From contig OUQQ01000147.1 of assembly GCA_900404475.1 (NCBI GenBank), forward strand, positions 3,954 through 67,953: a DNA stretch of 64,000 bases. The letters run 5' to 3'. The notes under the pieces are model-generated. The model searched no databases, was not told where the DNA came from, and saw only the letters and a list, made by a program, of their open reading frames with translations. The DNA comes from Spongospora subterranea. Its lineage: Eukaryota > Endomyxa > Phytomyxea > Plasmodiophorida > Plasmodiophoridae. Shown piece by piece: positions 21,601 to 32,254 of this stretch; position 1 is the stretch's first letter, and each line of letters begins with the position of its first letter. The position numbers and the translations under genes were made by a program.

Positions 21601-23546
21601 GCAATGCTGAAATTGAGAGAAGAGCGCGATGGGTACAAGAAGAAGATTCTAGAATGCGGGAGAGGCAGCGTTTGGATAGACAAGCTCTTTCCCGCAGAAA
21701 AGAACAGGTATATCTCCTTCTCGTCATTGACAACAATACGTCATGTTTTCGGTAGATAGATGCAATGGCAGTTACTGTGCAAGCGAGACGTAGAGCGGAG
21801 CAGGATCAAAGAATGGCTGAAGAGAAACGAGCCCAAGATGAAGAATCACAAAGACGTTCCAGGGTTGAATACGAGCTTGACCAAAGGTTGGAGGAAGAAG
21901 CCCTTTTGAACTTAGAATTCCAAATGAAGCAGACAATGATTCAGACCGAAACTGAACAACAACGTCAAGAAGAAAGCCAAAAACGACGGTGACTTCATCG
22001 GTTACTTTTTTGCAGTTTTCGCTGATCATTGTCCTAGGCAAATACTTGAGCAAAATAAGAAAGCTCGTGAATTAAAAATGGCGAAGTTAACCGAGCAGGT
22101 ACACTTACGTTCGACAATCTCTCGATATAACCATAGCGGTTTTATAACAGTGGAAGATTGAAGACGAGGAAAGACGAATTCGCCAGCAAGTAATACAAGA
22201 GACTAAAGACAGGATAAGCAAGTTTAATGTGGCCATGCAAGAACAGCAGATCATTGAAAATCTCACACTGCTTGACGAATTGGATCAAGAAATGGCCATT
22301 GCTCGTGTGGAAAGAGAACGACGATTGAGGCACCTGGCTCAAGAAGAGGTAGGCTAAGCAGTCAACGCTCTAACGGTGATGTCAACAAAATTGTAGCTCG
22401 AACGCGCGGTTGATATCGAAGAAGAACAACAAAAACGCACAGAGCTACTTAATCAAGAGGAAAAGAGAGGCAAATTGGAGCTTCTTGAACAGGAACGTCG
22501 CTGGAGAGAAAGGGTATACAAGATGGGCACCATTGATTTTCTAGTCACGATTGTCGCAGGTTGCGCTCGAGCGAGAGCAAATTTTGAAAGCTGAGAAAAG
22601 CCGAGCTGCTTTAGAAGTTGAGAAGCGGGCGCAGCGCCTTCAACAAATGGAGCGCGAACAGCGGCAACGTATTTTCCAAGAGGAATTAAGAAAACGGCAT
22701 CTTCAAGAAAAAAACAAACTAATCGAAGAAGAAAAAGAAATGGAGACTGTGCTACTAAGCGTTGATGATGAAGCACGCCGAAGTCGTCAACTTGAGCTAG
22801 AGATGAAGTGGAAAGATGAGCAAATGCAGGAACAGATGGCATTTCAAAAGATTCTCAAAGAAGCCGAATCCCAGGTATCTTGGCTATTTGTGATAGGACG
22901 GCCCCGTGACGTAGGATTTAGATAATTGAAGATGAGAGAAAACGATATGCTGGCCTTCAAGATCAAATGCGCCTCAAGTTTCAACATGAAGAGGAAGAAA
23001 TAGAAAAAGAGCATCGGGCAGCACTGAGCGAGCTGGTGTCGAACAGGGAAAAAACGTTTGCAGCGAAAAATGTGCAGTGGCGTAACTCCGTTAGAAGTGA
23101 AAATAACCGAGCTGCTGAGGCGGAGTACAAAGTATGGCATTTGAGTTGAAAGTTTCAGTTGATTGAATTGTTTTCAGGCGAACATGGAGAAACATCGTCA
23201 GAGTAAACAGTCGTTCCAAACCGTAAAGTTGGAAGCAGAGTTACGGGCTAACGAGCCCTCATTACCCTCAAGTCTGGACTCCAAGAGTGTTGGAAGTAAC
23301 TTTCTTAAAAGACTGTAATTCTGTCGCTTATGAAGGCATTCAGGTTTAAGGGCCGAGTTCCAAGATCTGATTGGGAAACAGAATGATGCCATCGGGCATA
23401 AGCAACAAGCCGGCGAAGAAGTACTAGTTCGCCCAGAAATCTCTGAACAAACGCTTGACGAGCAGGCCGAAAATGTTCTTCAACAACACCAACAATTTCG
23501 AATATCGTCGCTTCAAGTTCCAGTATCACGTGAGTTGCAGCAATAA
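18608..23546 (+). CDS. TBC1D31: TBC1D31 (WDR67) homologue: WD40 - TBC - coiled coil
   Basis: Many-exon gene; the first exons are 18608-19048, 19099-19517 and from 19564. Near the N-terminus the protein has GRIWPRAPCPSPSG, matching the family. WD40 blades follow (FNDRGDKFTLGDTRGNIYLF, FHPTGQFLASTSKDRVIIWD). A TBC-like domain spans about 20.3-21.3 kb (PLLAHFM, then EASDYAWPLIHTLFTEVFTK). A long charged coiled coil runs from about 21.4 to 23.5 kb. Animal TBC1D31 is a centriolar-satellite and basal-body protein needed for ciliogenesis; its TBC domain is considered atypical for Rab-GAP activity. One junction near 19725-19782 appears to use a GC donor. The end is ambiguous: reading through gives a stop at 23544-23546, but a perfect donor (gtgagt at 23530) could splice to about 23600 and end near 23672. 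Confidence 0.9.
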
Positions 23547-23670
23547 ATAAATTAATATAGGTATGCAATAACTTTGCGTAAGATTTGCTCTTACAAGATC
23601 AAAACCAGTACTATGAAAGTGATGATCTGAGATCGCTGGGTTGCGTTTATATACAATCAGGAAAATCGCA

Positions 23671-24273
23671 ATGAGCTCCACTTCATCGTTCGCCATTGAT
23701 GAAGTGTTCGGAATTATTGACAGCTCCGCTACAGGGCGTATTGATGCCGACAGTAATAGGCAAATTCGAAAGTGTTATTTTATCATACTAAAGTCAAAAT
23801 CAGACCTTGTACCGATTCTTACCCGTGCTGGGCTCAGCACCAATCGGAAGGCTGCTCATGAAATGCTCGGAAATAGCTTTGGCGTTAGCTCATTGACTCC
23901 AGTGGCGTTCAAGAGGATATTAGAACATCCAACAACTATTGAGGTAAGAGAGCTGAAACGAAACAGCTAAATTTCATATTTCCGTATAGGCAGAACAAGA
24001 TACAGAGGCAGCGGAGCTTTTATGGGCGTTTCAACAGGTAACCATTCTCCACAGAACGACCGTTTTTAAAGTTCACAATAGACTTGCATACCGAATTCGG
24101 AATACATGAGGGTGTCAACATTGCGACATTTTCTGAAATTGTTTAAGATCGAAATACCGGATGCTCAATTCGATCGGATTTTTGCTGGTCTTCATATCGA
24201 AGCAAATGGAACAATCGAATATAGGGAACTGATTAATCATATTTTATCAAATCGAAGTTATCTGAGACGTTGA
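23671..24273 (+). CDS. small EF-hand (calmodulin/centrin-like) protein
   Basis: Four exons: 23671-23752, 23804-23943, 23990-24037 and 24082-24273, introns 44-51 nt, giving about 150 residues. The first EF loop is DSSATGRIDADN after a helix (AIDEVFGII). A later pair is degenerate (LHIEANGTIEYRELINHIL has acidic and Asn ligands). The length and the number of EF-hand units match the calmodulin superfamily, but only one or two loops look able to bind calcium. The start codon ATG overlaps or closely follows the possible distal end of TBC1D31. It may be a separate gene or may share a transcript with it. Its closest relatives could be axonemal or centriolar calmodulin-like proteins; this is inference. 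Confidence 0.65.
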
Positions 24274-24368
24274 TAGCGATTACGTATAATACATACCGCG
24301 CATAAACTATAAAAGAGCATTTCTTGAAATGACTTTGACGTTCCCTTACTTGTGAGAATTGCACACGT

Positions 24369-25847
24369 TCAGACAGATGCCGTGTTGATAGTTATAGAGG
24401 AGTGATGAATCGGTGGCTCAACTTTCTCCTTCACGTACGTATTTCCTTTAGAGGCGCCTGAAGCTACGCTCAAATTGTACATCAAGATACCAAACATTGC
24501 AATGCAGACTCCAATTATATTGAACAACTGAACAGGATTGCCGAATAATATAAACGAAGAACAGATAATTATTAATCTTCTGAACACGTCTGCAATTGAG
24601 TACCCTAAAAAGCATTTCATAAGCGTAACGAGCTCGTTCAAAAGCAGCGAAATTACTACCAAGGGAGCCGAGCACAGCAATTACAGCATAACTGAGGCGG
24701 AGCTCAGCGAAATAATTGAGTCCACCCAAAGCAAAAAGAATTATTGGGTGAAGGACACCATCATATATTGGAGACTCCGCTGTCCTACCACCGATATCGC
24801 TCAAGAAGGATACCATGCTGATGGAGTAGATTACGCCTAAAAACATAGAAGATATTCCTGCTGTGAACACTTGCAATTGCATTGGCGTAACAATTTGCTG
24901 AATCAGTATGCTCTTGGCATGCAGATTGAAAAAGGTTTGATTGAACGCTGAAATGAGTCCCAACAGAAATCCGAGAGGATGGAATCCTAGTTCTGTTGAA
25001 ATTCAGATATATCTACAAAACAGCATGCATCTATCTTTACCTGTTGCTGATGCAATGGCAACCCCACCAACGATTGGAATCAATGATATTTTTGTTAATA
25101 ATGAGAACTTCTGTTTGTACAGCAACCAGCAAACAATGCATGTCCAAAAAGGGACTGAAAAGTTTTGTCAATACATTGACAGATTAAACGGCAAAAATAC
25201 GTACTTGTGGCTTTGATTGTGTTTAGAAATGATACTGGAATATAAGACATGGCGGAATTATAGGCAACACTCATGCACGTCATTGCAAAGCCTAGAGGAA
25301 TAACAAATCCAAATTGTATCCTGATACTGCGTTTTGGCAATTCTTTAACGGCGGTAAGGCCGCCTATGGAACGGGAAGCCAGCAAAATTGCAGACTACAA
25401 GAATTGGCGATTGTCAGGATATCAAAAAAGAAGCACTAATTACTACTAAAAACGTACCCCAGCAAACAAAACGAATATTTGTTGGAACAATGATAACGCT
25501 ATAGCGCTACCCAAATACTCGAGCAGAACCTATTCGTCCAGTTCAGAATGTGTTCAACATATACTGCGAGGGTTACGAACTACCAACATAGTTTAATTTT
25601 GCTGCGATAATGCTAGAAGAATACCACATGGCAATTAGCAAGACATTCGATGAATACTAAATCAGCGTAAGCCCCCATACAAGCCATCGTGATGCTAGAA
25701 TGAACATACCGCCTCAGCAAGATTCTGTGTCGGCGACGCCAAAGCGGATGGTGATCTATCATGATTGGATGGGAACGCCTGATCGATCACAGGCCGGCGT
25801 AGAAATCCTTCTAGAACCACATCGGTCGTGGGAGGCGAATCGATCAT
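24369..25847 (-). CDS. TPT-family (SLC35E-like) nucleotide-sugar or phosphate-sugar transporter
   Basis: Multi-exon minus-strand gene. The first exon is 25847-25710. Later exons cover about 25676-25600, 25540-25470, 25400-25210, 25140-25040 and 25000-24369. Hydrophobic helices match the triose-phosphate-translocator fold: VLLIAMWYSSSIIAAKLNY, IALSLFQQIFVLFAG, IQFGFVIPLGFAMTCMSVAY, SYIPVSFLNTIKAT, ISLIPIVGGVAIASATG, and near the end SIADVFRRLIIICSSFILFG then NIIGVCIAMFGILMYN. These proteins exchange nucleotide sugars or phosphorylated sugars across Golgi, ER or plastid membranes; the substrate is not predictable here. Near 24640-24720 the reading frame must change between two helices and I could not place a clean intron, so an exon may be missing or an error present. 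The start at 25847 gives a short cytosolic N-terminus; an upstream in-frame start near 26000 is possible. Confidence 0.8.
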
Positions 25848-26322
25848 CGACACATTCCTCTGGCTAGTTAATATGGCTGAACTAATCGACACTGAAACTA
25901 TAAGTACAAGCGATACACGATACCAGTAATATGGAACGGGGGGATAAGCACAGTACAACAGCCCATCATGTCTGCGAGACCACAGGCAGATTGGACTCAC
26001 TCGATCTAAAAATGGACTTCCATGATGCGCTTGCTGTCCTGTCCCATAAACCGGGATGAAACGTAACAGCTGTGAAAATCGACATTCAACGCCAAACTTT
26101 CATAACGGCACCGTCATTGAAGATTCGTTACTGTCTGGTGTCAGTGTATCGTTTTTGGTATTTGTGTTAAAGTGTTATCGTTATTAGCGGATGTGATTGT
26201 TGATTTCACTATAGTATTGATTATGCGCATCGTCAGTCATTCTGCATCGTCCGCGATTATAGACTGTGCTCGCGCATCGTCCCGTTGTCGTCGCCGGCGC
26301 TCTTCGACCAGCTGGATACATA
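25848..26322. promoter_or_regulatory. divergent region between the transporter and MLH1
   Basis: 475 nt between two divergent start codons. It presumably contains both promoters. An alternative upstream start of the transporter (to 26000) would shorten it. No specific site recognised. Confidence 0.35.
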
Positions 26323-28948
26323 ATGTCGATGCCGCACCAAATACAACGATTGACCGAAACGGTTGTTAATCGGATCGCTGCAGGCGAAGTCATCCAAAGG
26401 CCATCAGCCGCCATTAAAGAATGTACTATGATTGTGTATCCAATCGCTCACAAATCATATGAATACGATATGTTAAGTATTAGAAAACAGTATTGATGCA
26501 GGCGCTTCGCGAATAACGATCGTGATGGGAAATTCAGGCGAGTCTCTAGCATTTGCACCAGCAATAGTTTTTTTGATGTTCTTTTTCAGGACTCAAGTTC
26601 ATGTCCATTACAGATAATGGCCATGGAATCAGGAGTGTGAGACGCGAATTTATAACAAACAACTGTATCAGCTTAGTATTGCTCAGGATGATTTTCCTAT
26701 TGTCTGCGAAAGGTTCACCACCAGCAAATTACGGGAGTACAAAGATTTGGAGTCTATTAGAACGTTTGGGTTTCGTGGAGAAGCCTTGGCGTCTATCAGT
26801 CATGTCGCTCACATGACAATTATCTCGAAAACGTCTGAAGCAGCTACTGCGTATAAGGCCAGCTTTCTGGATGGAAAAATGTGTGAAGCTCAACCAGCGC
26901 CGTGCGCTGGTCTTCAAGGAACACAAATCGTCGTGGAAGACCTATTCTACAACATAGTACGTGATTTTATATCCTCACATATTGATTCTGATTTTATTGT
27001 TTCCTTCAGCCAATGCGTTTAAACGCTTTAAAAAATCTATTGGACGAGTATAATCGATCTGTTACCGCGCTCACATACTTTGCTGTCCATTTTGACACCA
27101 TCGGCTTCACCTTGAAAAAGCAAGCTCGCCAAAGGTCTGACATCAACACTGCCGGAAAAGGAAGTAGAAAAGATGTTATCAGATCCCTGTTTGGGCAGGT
27201 TCGGCAGTATTCAATGTACTACTCGATGTTCATATTGTTCTCAGCCTGTGGCGACAGAGTTAATTCCACTTTCGGGATCTGAATCGAATTCTCGTTACAC
27301 CCTGGATATTGATGGGCTCATCACCAGCCCCAATTACAGCGGAAAATCTTTGGTTTTTATGCTCTTTGTCAATAATCGGCTCGTTGAATGCAGTTCAATA
27401 CGTAAACGAGTAGAAGCGATATATGCAACGTATCTGCCAAAAGGTGCACATCCGTTTGTGTATTTCCACGTACAAGTTGCGGTAAAACGGGTTTTGTTTC
27501 AATTTGCCGGAAAACCTTTTCATACTGTTTAGCCACATACTGTTGATGTTAACGTGCACCCGACCAAACGGGAAGTGGGATTGCTGCACGAGACCGAAAT
27601 TGGAGATCATCTTGAGCAATGGCTCCACTCGTCCCTCTCGACAGTCAATTCCAGCAGGACCTTTTCAGTATTGACGATTGCTGCTGATGCCACTCCTCAG
27701 GCTGGTGCAGAAGAAGGTATTTTTGATGCATAATATTGCAGACGGATTCCCTAGTTACACGGTCGCAGATCATTTCCGGAAGTTGGCGACAAAAGAGTCG
27801 CTTACCAAAACGACCCCTTCGCGCATCCAACAAGCTGCATCTTCGCAATCGTCTACACCATTTGTTACCCCAAGTCGTGCGATTCGGACAGATCATCTGA
27901 ATCCTGCCGGTCGATTGTCTGCGTACTTACAGCACCCGAACATGAAGACCCTGAGTAACTCAACACCTCGAACTCCTGCTGTGGCGACAAGTCAAAAATC
28001 TTGTAATCTGACAAGCGTGCAGAATCTTTTGGATCAGGTTGAGGTCAATTTGCATTATCTGGATAACTGCATATTCAAATCATATGAACAGATTGAATCG
28101 CAATCAAGCTCGGTTTTTCAAAGTCTTTTCAAAGAGCACGTTTTTGTCGGTTGCATTGATGATCATCTGTCATTGATTCAACATAACACGAAGCTTTATC
28201 TTGTTAACGTACAAGCTATTAGGTGTGAACTTTACTAAGCTCGTACACTGTATGTTCACTCATAGTGCATAGCAATTTTCTAGTTTATGAACAATGCTTT
28301 CGTAACTTTGGTGCTCATAGACGCTACCGTCTCCGAGCGGATCCTGCTGTAACGATCCTTGGATTATGTCAATTAGCATTGAATGATGCTAATTCTGGAT
28401 GGAAAGCGGAGGATGGAGATCGCGACGAAATTGCCCGCCATATCAGTGAATTATTCACAGACCAACGTGAAATGCTCAAGGAATACTTCTCCATTGTTAT
28501 CTCCGGAACCGGAGAGCTACTGGCACTCCCTCAGGTTGGACTTCAATGCTTTTCATCAAGTTCTTATATGTTCATTCAGATTATTCCCAAATACGTGCCC
28601 CCGTTAGCGATGTTGCCTATGTTTATCCTACGATGTGGATCGGAAGTAAGATTTGCCCTCACAGTTCCCTACGTCAATTTATACGCTAATAAGGTCGATT
28701 GGAAGACTGAAGAGCGTTGTTTCAATGGAATTGCTCGTGAACTGGGATTACTTTATCAAACTAATCCTGGTATGTATTTAAATCCCACTGTTGACGAGAC
28801 ACAGCCATCTCTGCAGTGGACAATTGAGCACATAATATTTTCTGCTACCAGGACCGCGTTCCACCCTCCCAAATCGTTTTTCAGTAATGGATCTGTTATC
28901 GAAATTGCCTCGTGCGAAAACTTATATAAAGTATTTGAGCGCTGTTGA
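26323..28948 (+). CDS. MLH1: DNA mismatch repair protein MLH1
   Basis: Eleven exons: 26323-26422, 26478-26537, 26590-26636, 26687-26956, 27010-27198, 27245-27475, 27533-27716, 27769-28222, 28273-28534, 28580-28645 and 28694-28948. The GHKL ATPase motifs are intact: [20 protein letters not shown] then [11 protein letters not shown] (motif I), ITDNGHGIR (motif II) and [14 protein letters not shown] with [15 protein letters not shown] (motif III). [14 protein letters not shown] closes the N-terminal region. The C-terminal dimerisation domain ends exactly in LYKVFERC, the invariant MLH1 terminus that contributes to the PMS1/PMS2 endonuclease site. MLH1 acts in the nucleus as the common subunit of MutL heterodimers in mismatch repair and meiotic crossover. 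The second intron begins gcgagt, a GC-AG intron. Confidence 0.97.
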
Positions 28949-29147
28949 TTTCCTGTGCTCAATCTGTGTTTACTTCACTTTATGAATTTGCCATGATAAT
29001 TATTCACATGTTTTTTTTCTATAAGGGGACCGGTTACACACGTGGAGTACCTCGAATCAATCTCTATCGATAAGTTCAAGGACCTTGTATTATCGACCAG
29101 GTTGTTGTCCGCCCTCAAGTCGACCCGTTTAGTCTCTTAGATTGCAC

Positions 29148-30705
29148 ATGGGATCATGTTGCTCGAAATCGTCTGAGAAAATAGCAGTTCTTGGGGATAG
29201 CAACGAAGTGCGAATTGTGCCTTCCGGACACGGAAACGCAATAAAACATGAATCGACCTTGTCAAGAGATATTGACGCTGAAGTCGCAAAATCAGCATTA
29301 CAAAGCGCTCGAGTTAAAAAACTGCTTCTACTCGGAACAGGTCAGAAAAGAGTTTCAATGTTCTGTGCTTGTATCTGATACTCTCGAGCACAATAGGAGA
29401 ATCTGGAAAATCAACACTTTATCGCCAAATGAAAAGGATTTACGGGGTGGGGTTCTCCAAACAGGAACTGGAGGATTACAAAAAAACCATTTTGGCCAAT
29501 ACAGTCGCGTTCATGCTCAGTGTACTGAAAGGAATTCCGAAGCTTCAACCTCAGACCAATCTGAACCTGGATGTGCGTGGTCTCAATGCTATCGCAACGA
29601 TTTGTGGCTTATGGAGTTTTTAATGTAGATTAACAATGTCCAATTCAAAAACCAAATAGGATCCTTCGCCGGAACTGATGGGGAATATAATCTTTCAGTA
29701 CGTCGCTAGCAAGAGTTGCCAGGTCGATATTGTGACCTCGGCAAATGTATAGGTTGCCACCGCGATCGTTGAGCTGTGGAAGGATCCGGCCATTAGAAAT
29801 ACTTTTGAATACCGATCGCAGCTACAGGTTTTTCTAATGATTTTAACAAGATAATCCACCCATATTCGCCAGGTCCCGGAATGTGCCAAGTATTTCTTCG
29901 ATAAAGCGTTAGAGTTGGCTGACCCAAACTACGTACCTTCAGATACGGTTTAAGCGGAATTCCCCCGTTTACCAGATCGAAATCTGAGATTGTGAACAGG
30001 ATATTCTCATGTCTCGGGTTAGAACAACTGGGATCTTGGAGACACGATTCAAAATCAGCGGAACCGTGTTTGATATATTCGATGTCGGAGGGCAAAGAAA
30101 TGAGAGGAAAAAATGGGTATAATTGGAAACTATAATCTCTGCCAAATCCATAATATCGCGTCTTTACCCTTTCAGATACATTGTTTTGATTCAGTGACCG
30201 GCGTCATCTTCGTTATAGCACTATCGGAATATGATCAGGTGCCAAACTCCATATCATCGTGATTGTATCATGTGACAAACTTGGTGTGGTAGATGTTATT
30301 TGAGGATGAGAAAGTCAATCGTATGGTGGAAGCGTTGCAGTTATTTGAAGAAACGGTTAACTCTAAATGGTTTTCTAAAGTGGATATTATTGTATTTTTA
30401 AACAAGATGGACCTTTTAATGAACAAGATCGTCAAAGTGCCGGTATCGGATTACTTCCCTGACTATACAGGAGGTGAAAACACGACGTCCGCTTCACAGT
30501 TCGACTGTCTCAACTGTAAACCGGTTCAGGACTCAATGCAGAAGCCGCCGCCAACTTTTTCAAGGAGCAAGTTCTCGCCCGAAATCATACCCCAATGAGA
30601 GGCATTTATTGCCATATGACCAACGCCACAGACGAAGCCAACGTCATCCATGTGTTCAGCGCGGTTAGGGACATCGTCTTGCGGAAGGTGAACTCAATTA
30701 ATTGA
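29148..30705 (+). CDS. heterotrimeric G-protein alpha subunit
   Basis: Clear exons: 29148-29340, 29397 to about 29595, one around 29752-29827, 29873-29947, 30000-30116, 30176-30238, 30293-30473 and 30530-30705. The joins between about 29595 and 29752 are unresolved. The N-terminus MGSCCSKS offers N-myristoylation (Gly2) and palmitoylation (Cys4, Cys5). G1 is GTGESGKST, G3 is DVGGQR, G4 is NKMD and G5 is TNATDE (usually TCATDT). Switch I has RVRTTGI with the catalytic Arg. The C-terminus (VLRKVNSIN) lacks the Cys that pertussis toxin modifies. The protein cycles between GDP and GTP at the plasma membrane downstream of 7TM receptors; GTP hydrolysis would be a substrate for RGS proteins such as the one at 42.7-44.3 kb. 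The first intron uses a gtcaga donor. Confidence 0.93.
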
Positions 30706-30887
30706 GATGACACCGACTAAAATCCTACCTTGAATGGTTGTAGGGAATGGCGGGTATTGGGTTGCTGTGAAGTATGATAAATATATATATTGTTAGATCA
30801 ATTTTCAATAGCACTTCTTATCAAAAACTCAACAGCAGATGAGCGCTTTCATTGTTTGTTTTGATTAAGATTAGGGAATGGTTAAAG

Positions 30888-31072
30888 CACCCGCGACACT
30901 CTGCTGTAGTGCAATACAGAGATCACGTGCGCCCGTGCGGATGGCAAGCCAGAGCCACAACGAACCGGTTGAAAAAATAGTCGTGAAAGTGTCCCCAGTG
31001 GAGACAAGAACTTTATCACGAGTTCTAGAACAGATACTACACTTGATCTTAGCCAAAAGGCCGAGAAGGTTG
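30888..31072 (-). ncRNA. U2: U2 spliceosomal snRNA
   Basis: The minus strand reads CTTCTCGGCCTTTTGGCTAA from about 31067, followed by GATCAAGTGTAGTATCTGTT. This is the universally conserved 5' end of U2, including the GUAGUA branchpoint-recognition sequence. Downstream are a stem-loop region (ctccactggggac), a uridine-rich Sm-site candidate (gactattttttcaa at about 30975-30988) and 3' hairpins, the last with a TATTGCA loop like human stem IV. Total length of about 185 nt fits U2. Both ends are estimated to within a few bases. U2 pairs with intron branchpoints during spliceosome assembly. Confidence 0.95.
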
Positions 31073-31096
31073 ACTTCACTCTGGTCCAGTACACTG

Positions 31097-31105
31097 CTTA
31101 TATAG
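31097..31105 (-). promoter_or_regulatory. TATA box of the U2 snRNA gene
   Basis: The minus strand reads ctatataag, ending about 25-30 nt before the predicted U2 5' end, the usual distance for a TATA element. Confidence 0.65.
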
Positions 31106-31109
31106 GGAA

Positions 31110-32021
31110 TTTGTCGGACTAAATCAATATGGGACCCGGAATTACGAATAATTGACTCATAAATCCCAAACATCCGTGGAGACGACAGGGATCTATGATT
31201 GTCGTGTTTCGTTTGACAGACCTGACCGGATATGGGAAAATGTTACTAGTAATGAAGCTGCTTTTTATCACTCTATTTTCTTCCATCGTACGCGATATTA
31301 TAAAAACTTGCTTGAGCTTGACAGTCACGAGCATGTTCATTTACAGCTTTCAAACTAACTGCGTCCAACATAGTGTGCAAATGTGTCAGTCGATACCTTT
31401 CGCCAATGCGAATTCGCATATTATTACTTGTCCCGTCCGGAGTCATAACTGATGGAAGCAGATTACCAACGCTAGAATTATCGAGAAATCAAAATGCATT
31501 CCTGCCATCATTAACAATGAGAAAATAGGCCGCGATCAAGGTCAATTAATCTTGCAATTCAATCTACATCACTTTCTTTTCCTCATGATTGCCCTTCATC
31601 GCTACCTATGTCCTCATCGTGCTGACACTTCCACGTTAGTTTGGAAAATGCGCTCCGGATCCCATCTCCGCTCGTGTTATACGGGTGGCACCGAATGGAA
31701 GTTCTGGTTGAGCCTACCCTGCCTCCAATGGTCATGACGTTCCCTTGTTTGATTGCGGGACAGTGGTTTGACTATTCTTGTCCTCATGTCCGTTGCGCTC
31801 ATCTGGAGAAGGCCAGGCCCCCTCACAGTAAGTAACACTACTCAACAGTAGTCAACACTTAATCCACAGTAGTCAACAATCAACAGTGTCACAATCGACC
31901 AACTCTCCCCCCCCCCTGTGTGTGACGTATGCCAGTGATGTAGTTACAGGCCCTTGGTCAGTGGCACACGCCCGACTCCAGCGCCACAACGGGATAACAA
32001 TCCAAATCGATACAGGACAAC
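31110..32021. other. unassigned stretch between U2 and the small PDCD4/HABP4-like gene
   Basis: No supported gene. Short frames (31195-31452 and 31641-31835 on plus) have no known domain. Near the right end, a short motif (cagtagtcaacac) recurs at about 31845-31885. A C-homopolymer lies near 31907-31916. Confidence 0.4.
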
Positions 32022-32216
32022 ATGCCCAATACTGATAAACATGGAGGGATGGATCGGCATTCAGGAACTGGGTTACGAGGAACGCCCAAGAAAGGCGGTG
32101 GCGGTGGAAAAGGGACCTGGGGAGCGATTGATGATCACACGTTGGCGCCAGCTGCCTTAGACAAAGGAGATCCTAACTATGATCCTCACGAATCCAAGGT
32201 CAACCGCAAAGCGTAG
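32022..32216 (+). CDS. small PDCD4/HABP4-like RNA-associated protein
   Basis: A 64-residue intronless frame starting MPNTDKHGGMDRHSGTGLRG. It has a Lys/Gly-rich box (KKGGGGGKGTWG) and ends near DPNYDPHESK. The combination 'RHSGTG ... KKGG-GKGxWG ... DPNYD' occurs in the N-terminal region of PDCD4 and in HABP4/SERBP1/Stm1-type ribosome- and RNA-binding proteins. Here it stands alone without an MA3 domain. Known relatives associate with ribosomes or mRNA; a similar role is inferred. An in-frame TAG follows at 32214-32216. A short spliced extension cannot be excluded, but nothing in the next 40 bases suggests one, because the coiled-coil gene on the other strand ends at 32255. Confidence 0.7.
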   Translation: MPNTDKHGGMDRHSGTGLRGTPKKGGGGGKGTWGAIDDHTLAPAALDKGDPNYDPHESKVNRKA

Positions 32217-32254
32217 AACCACTCGTAATACAGATAAGATCAGTATTTTCTAGT

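Noticed and set aside
27717..27741. A 25-nt intron in MLH1
   Set aside because: A 52-nt intron (27717-27768) uses the same donor with a better acceptor and keeps the frame.
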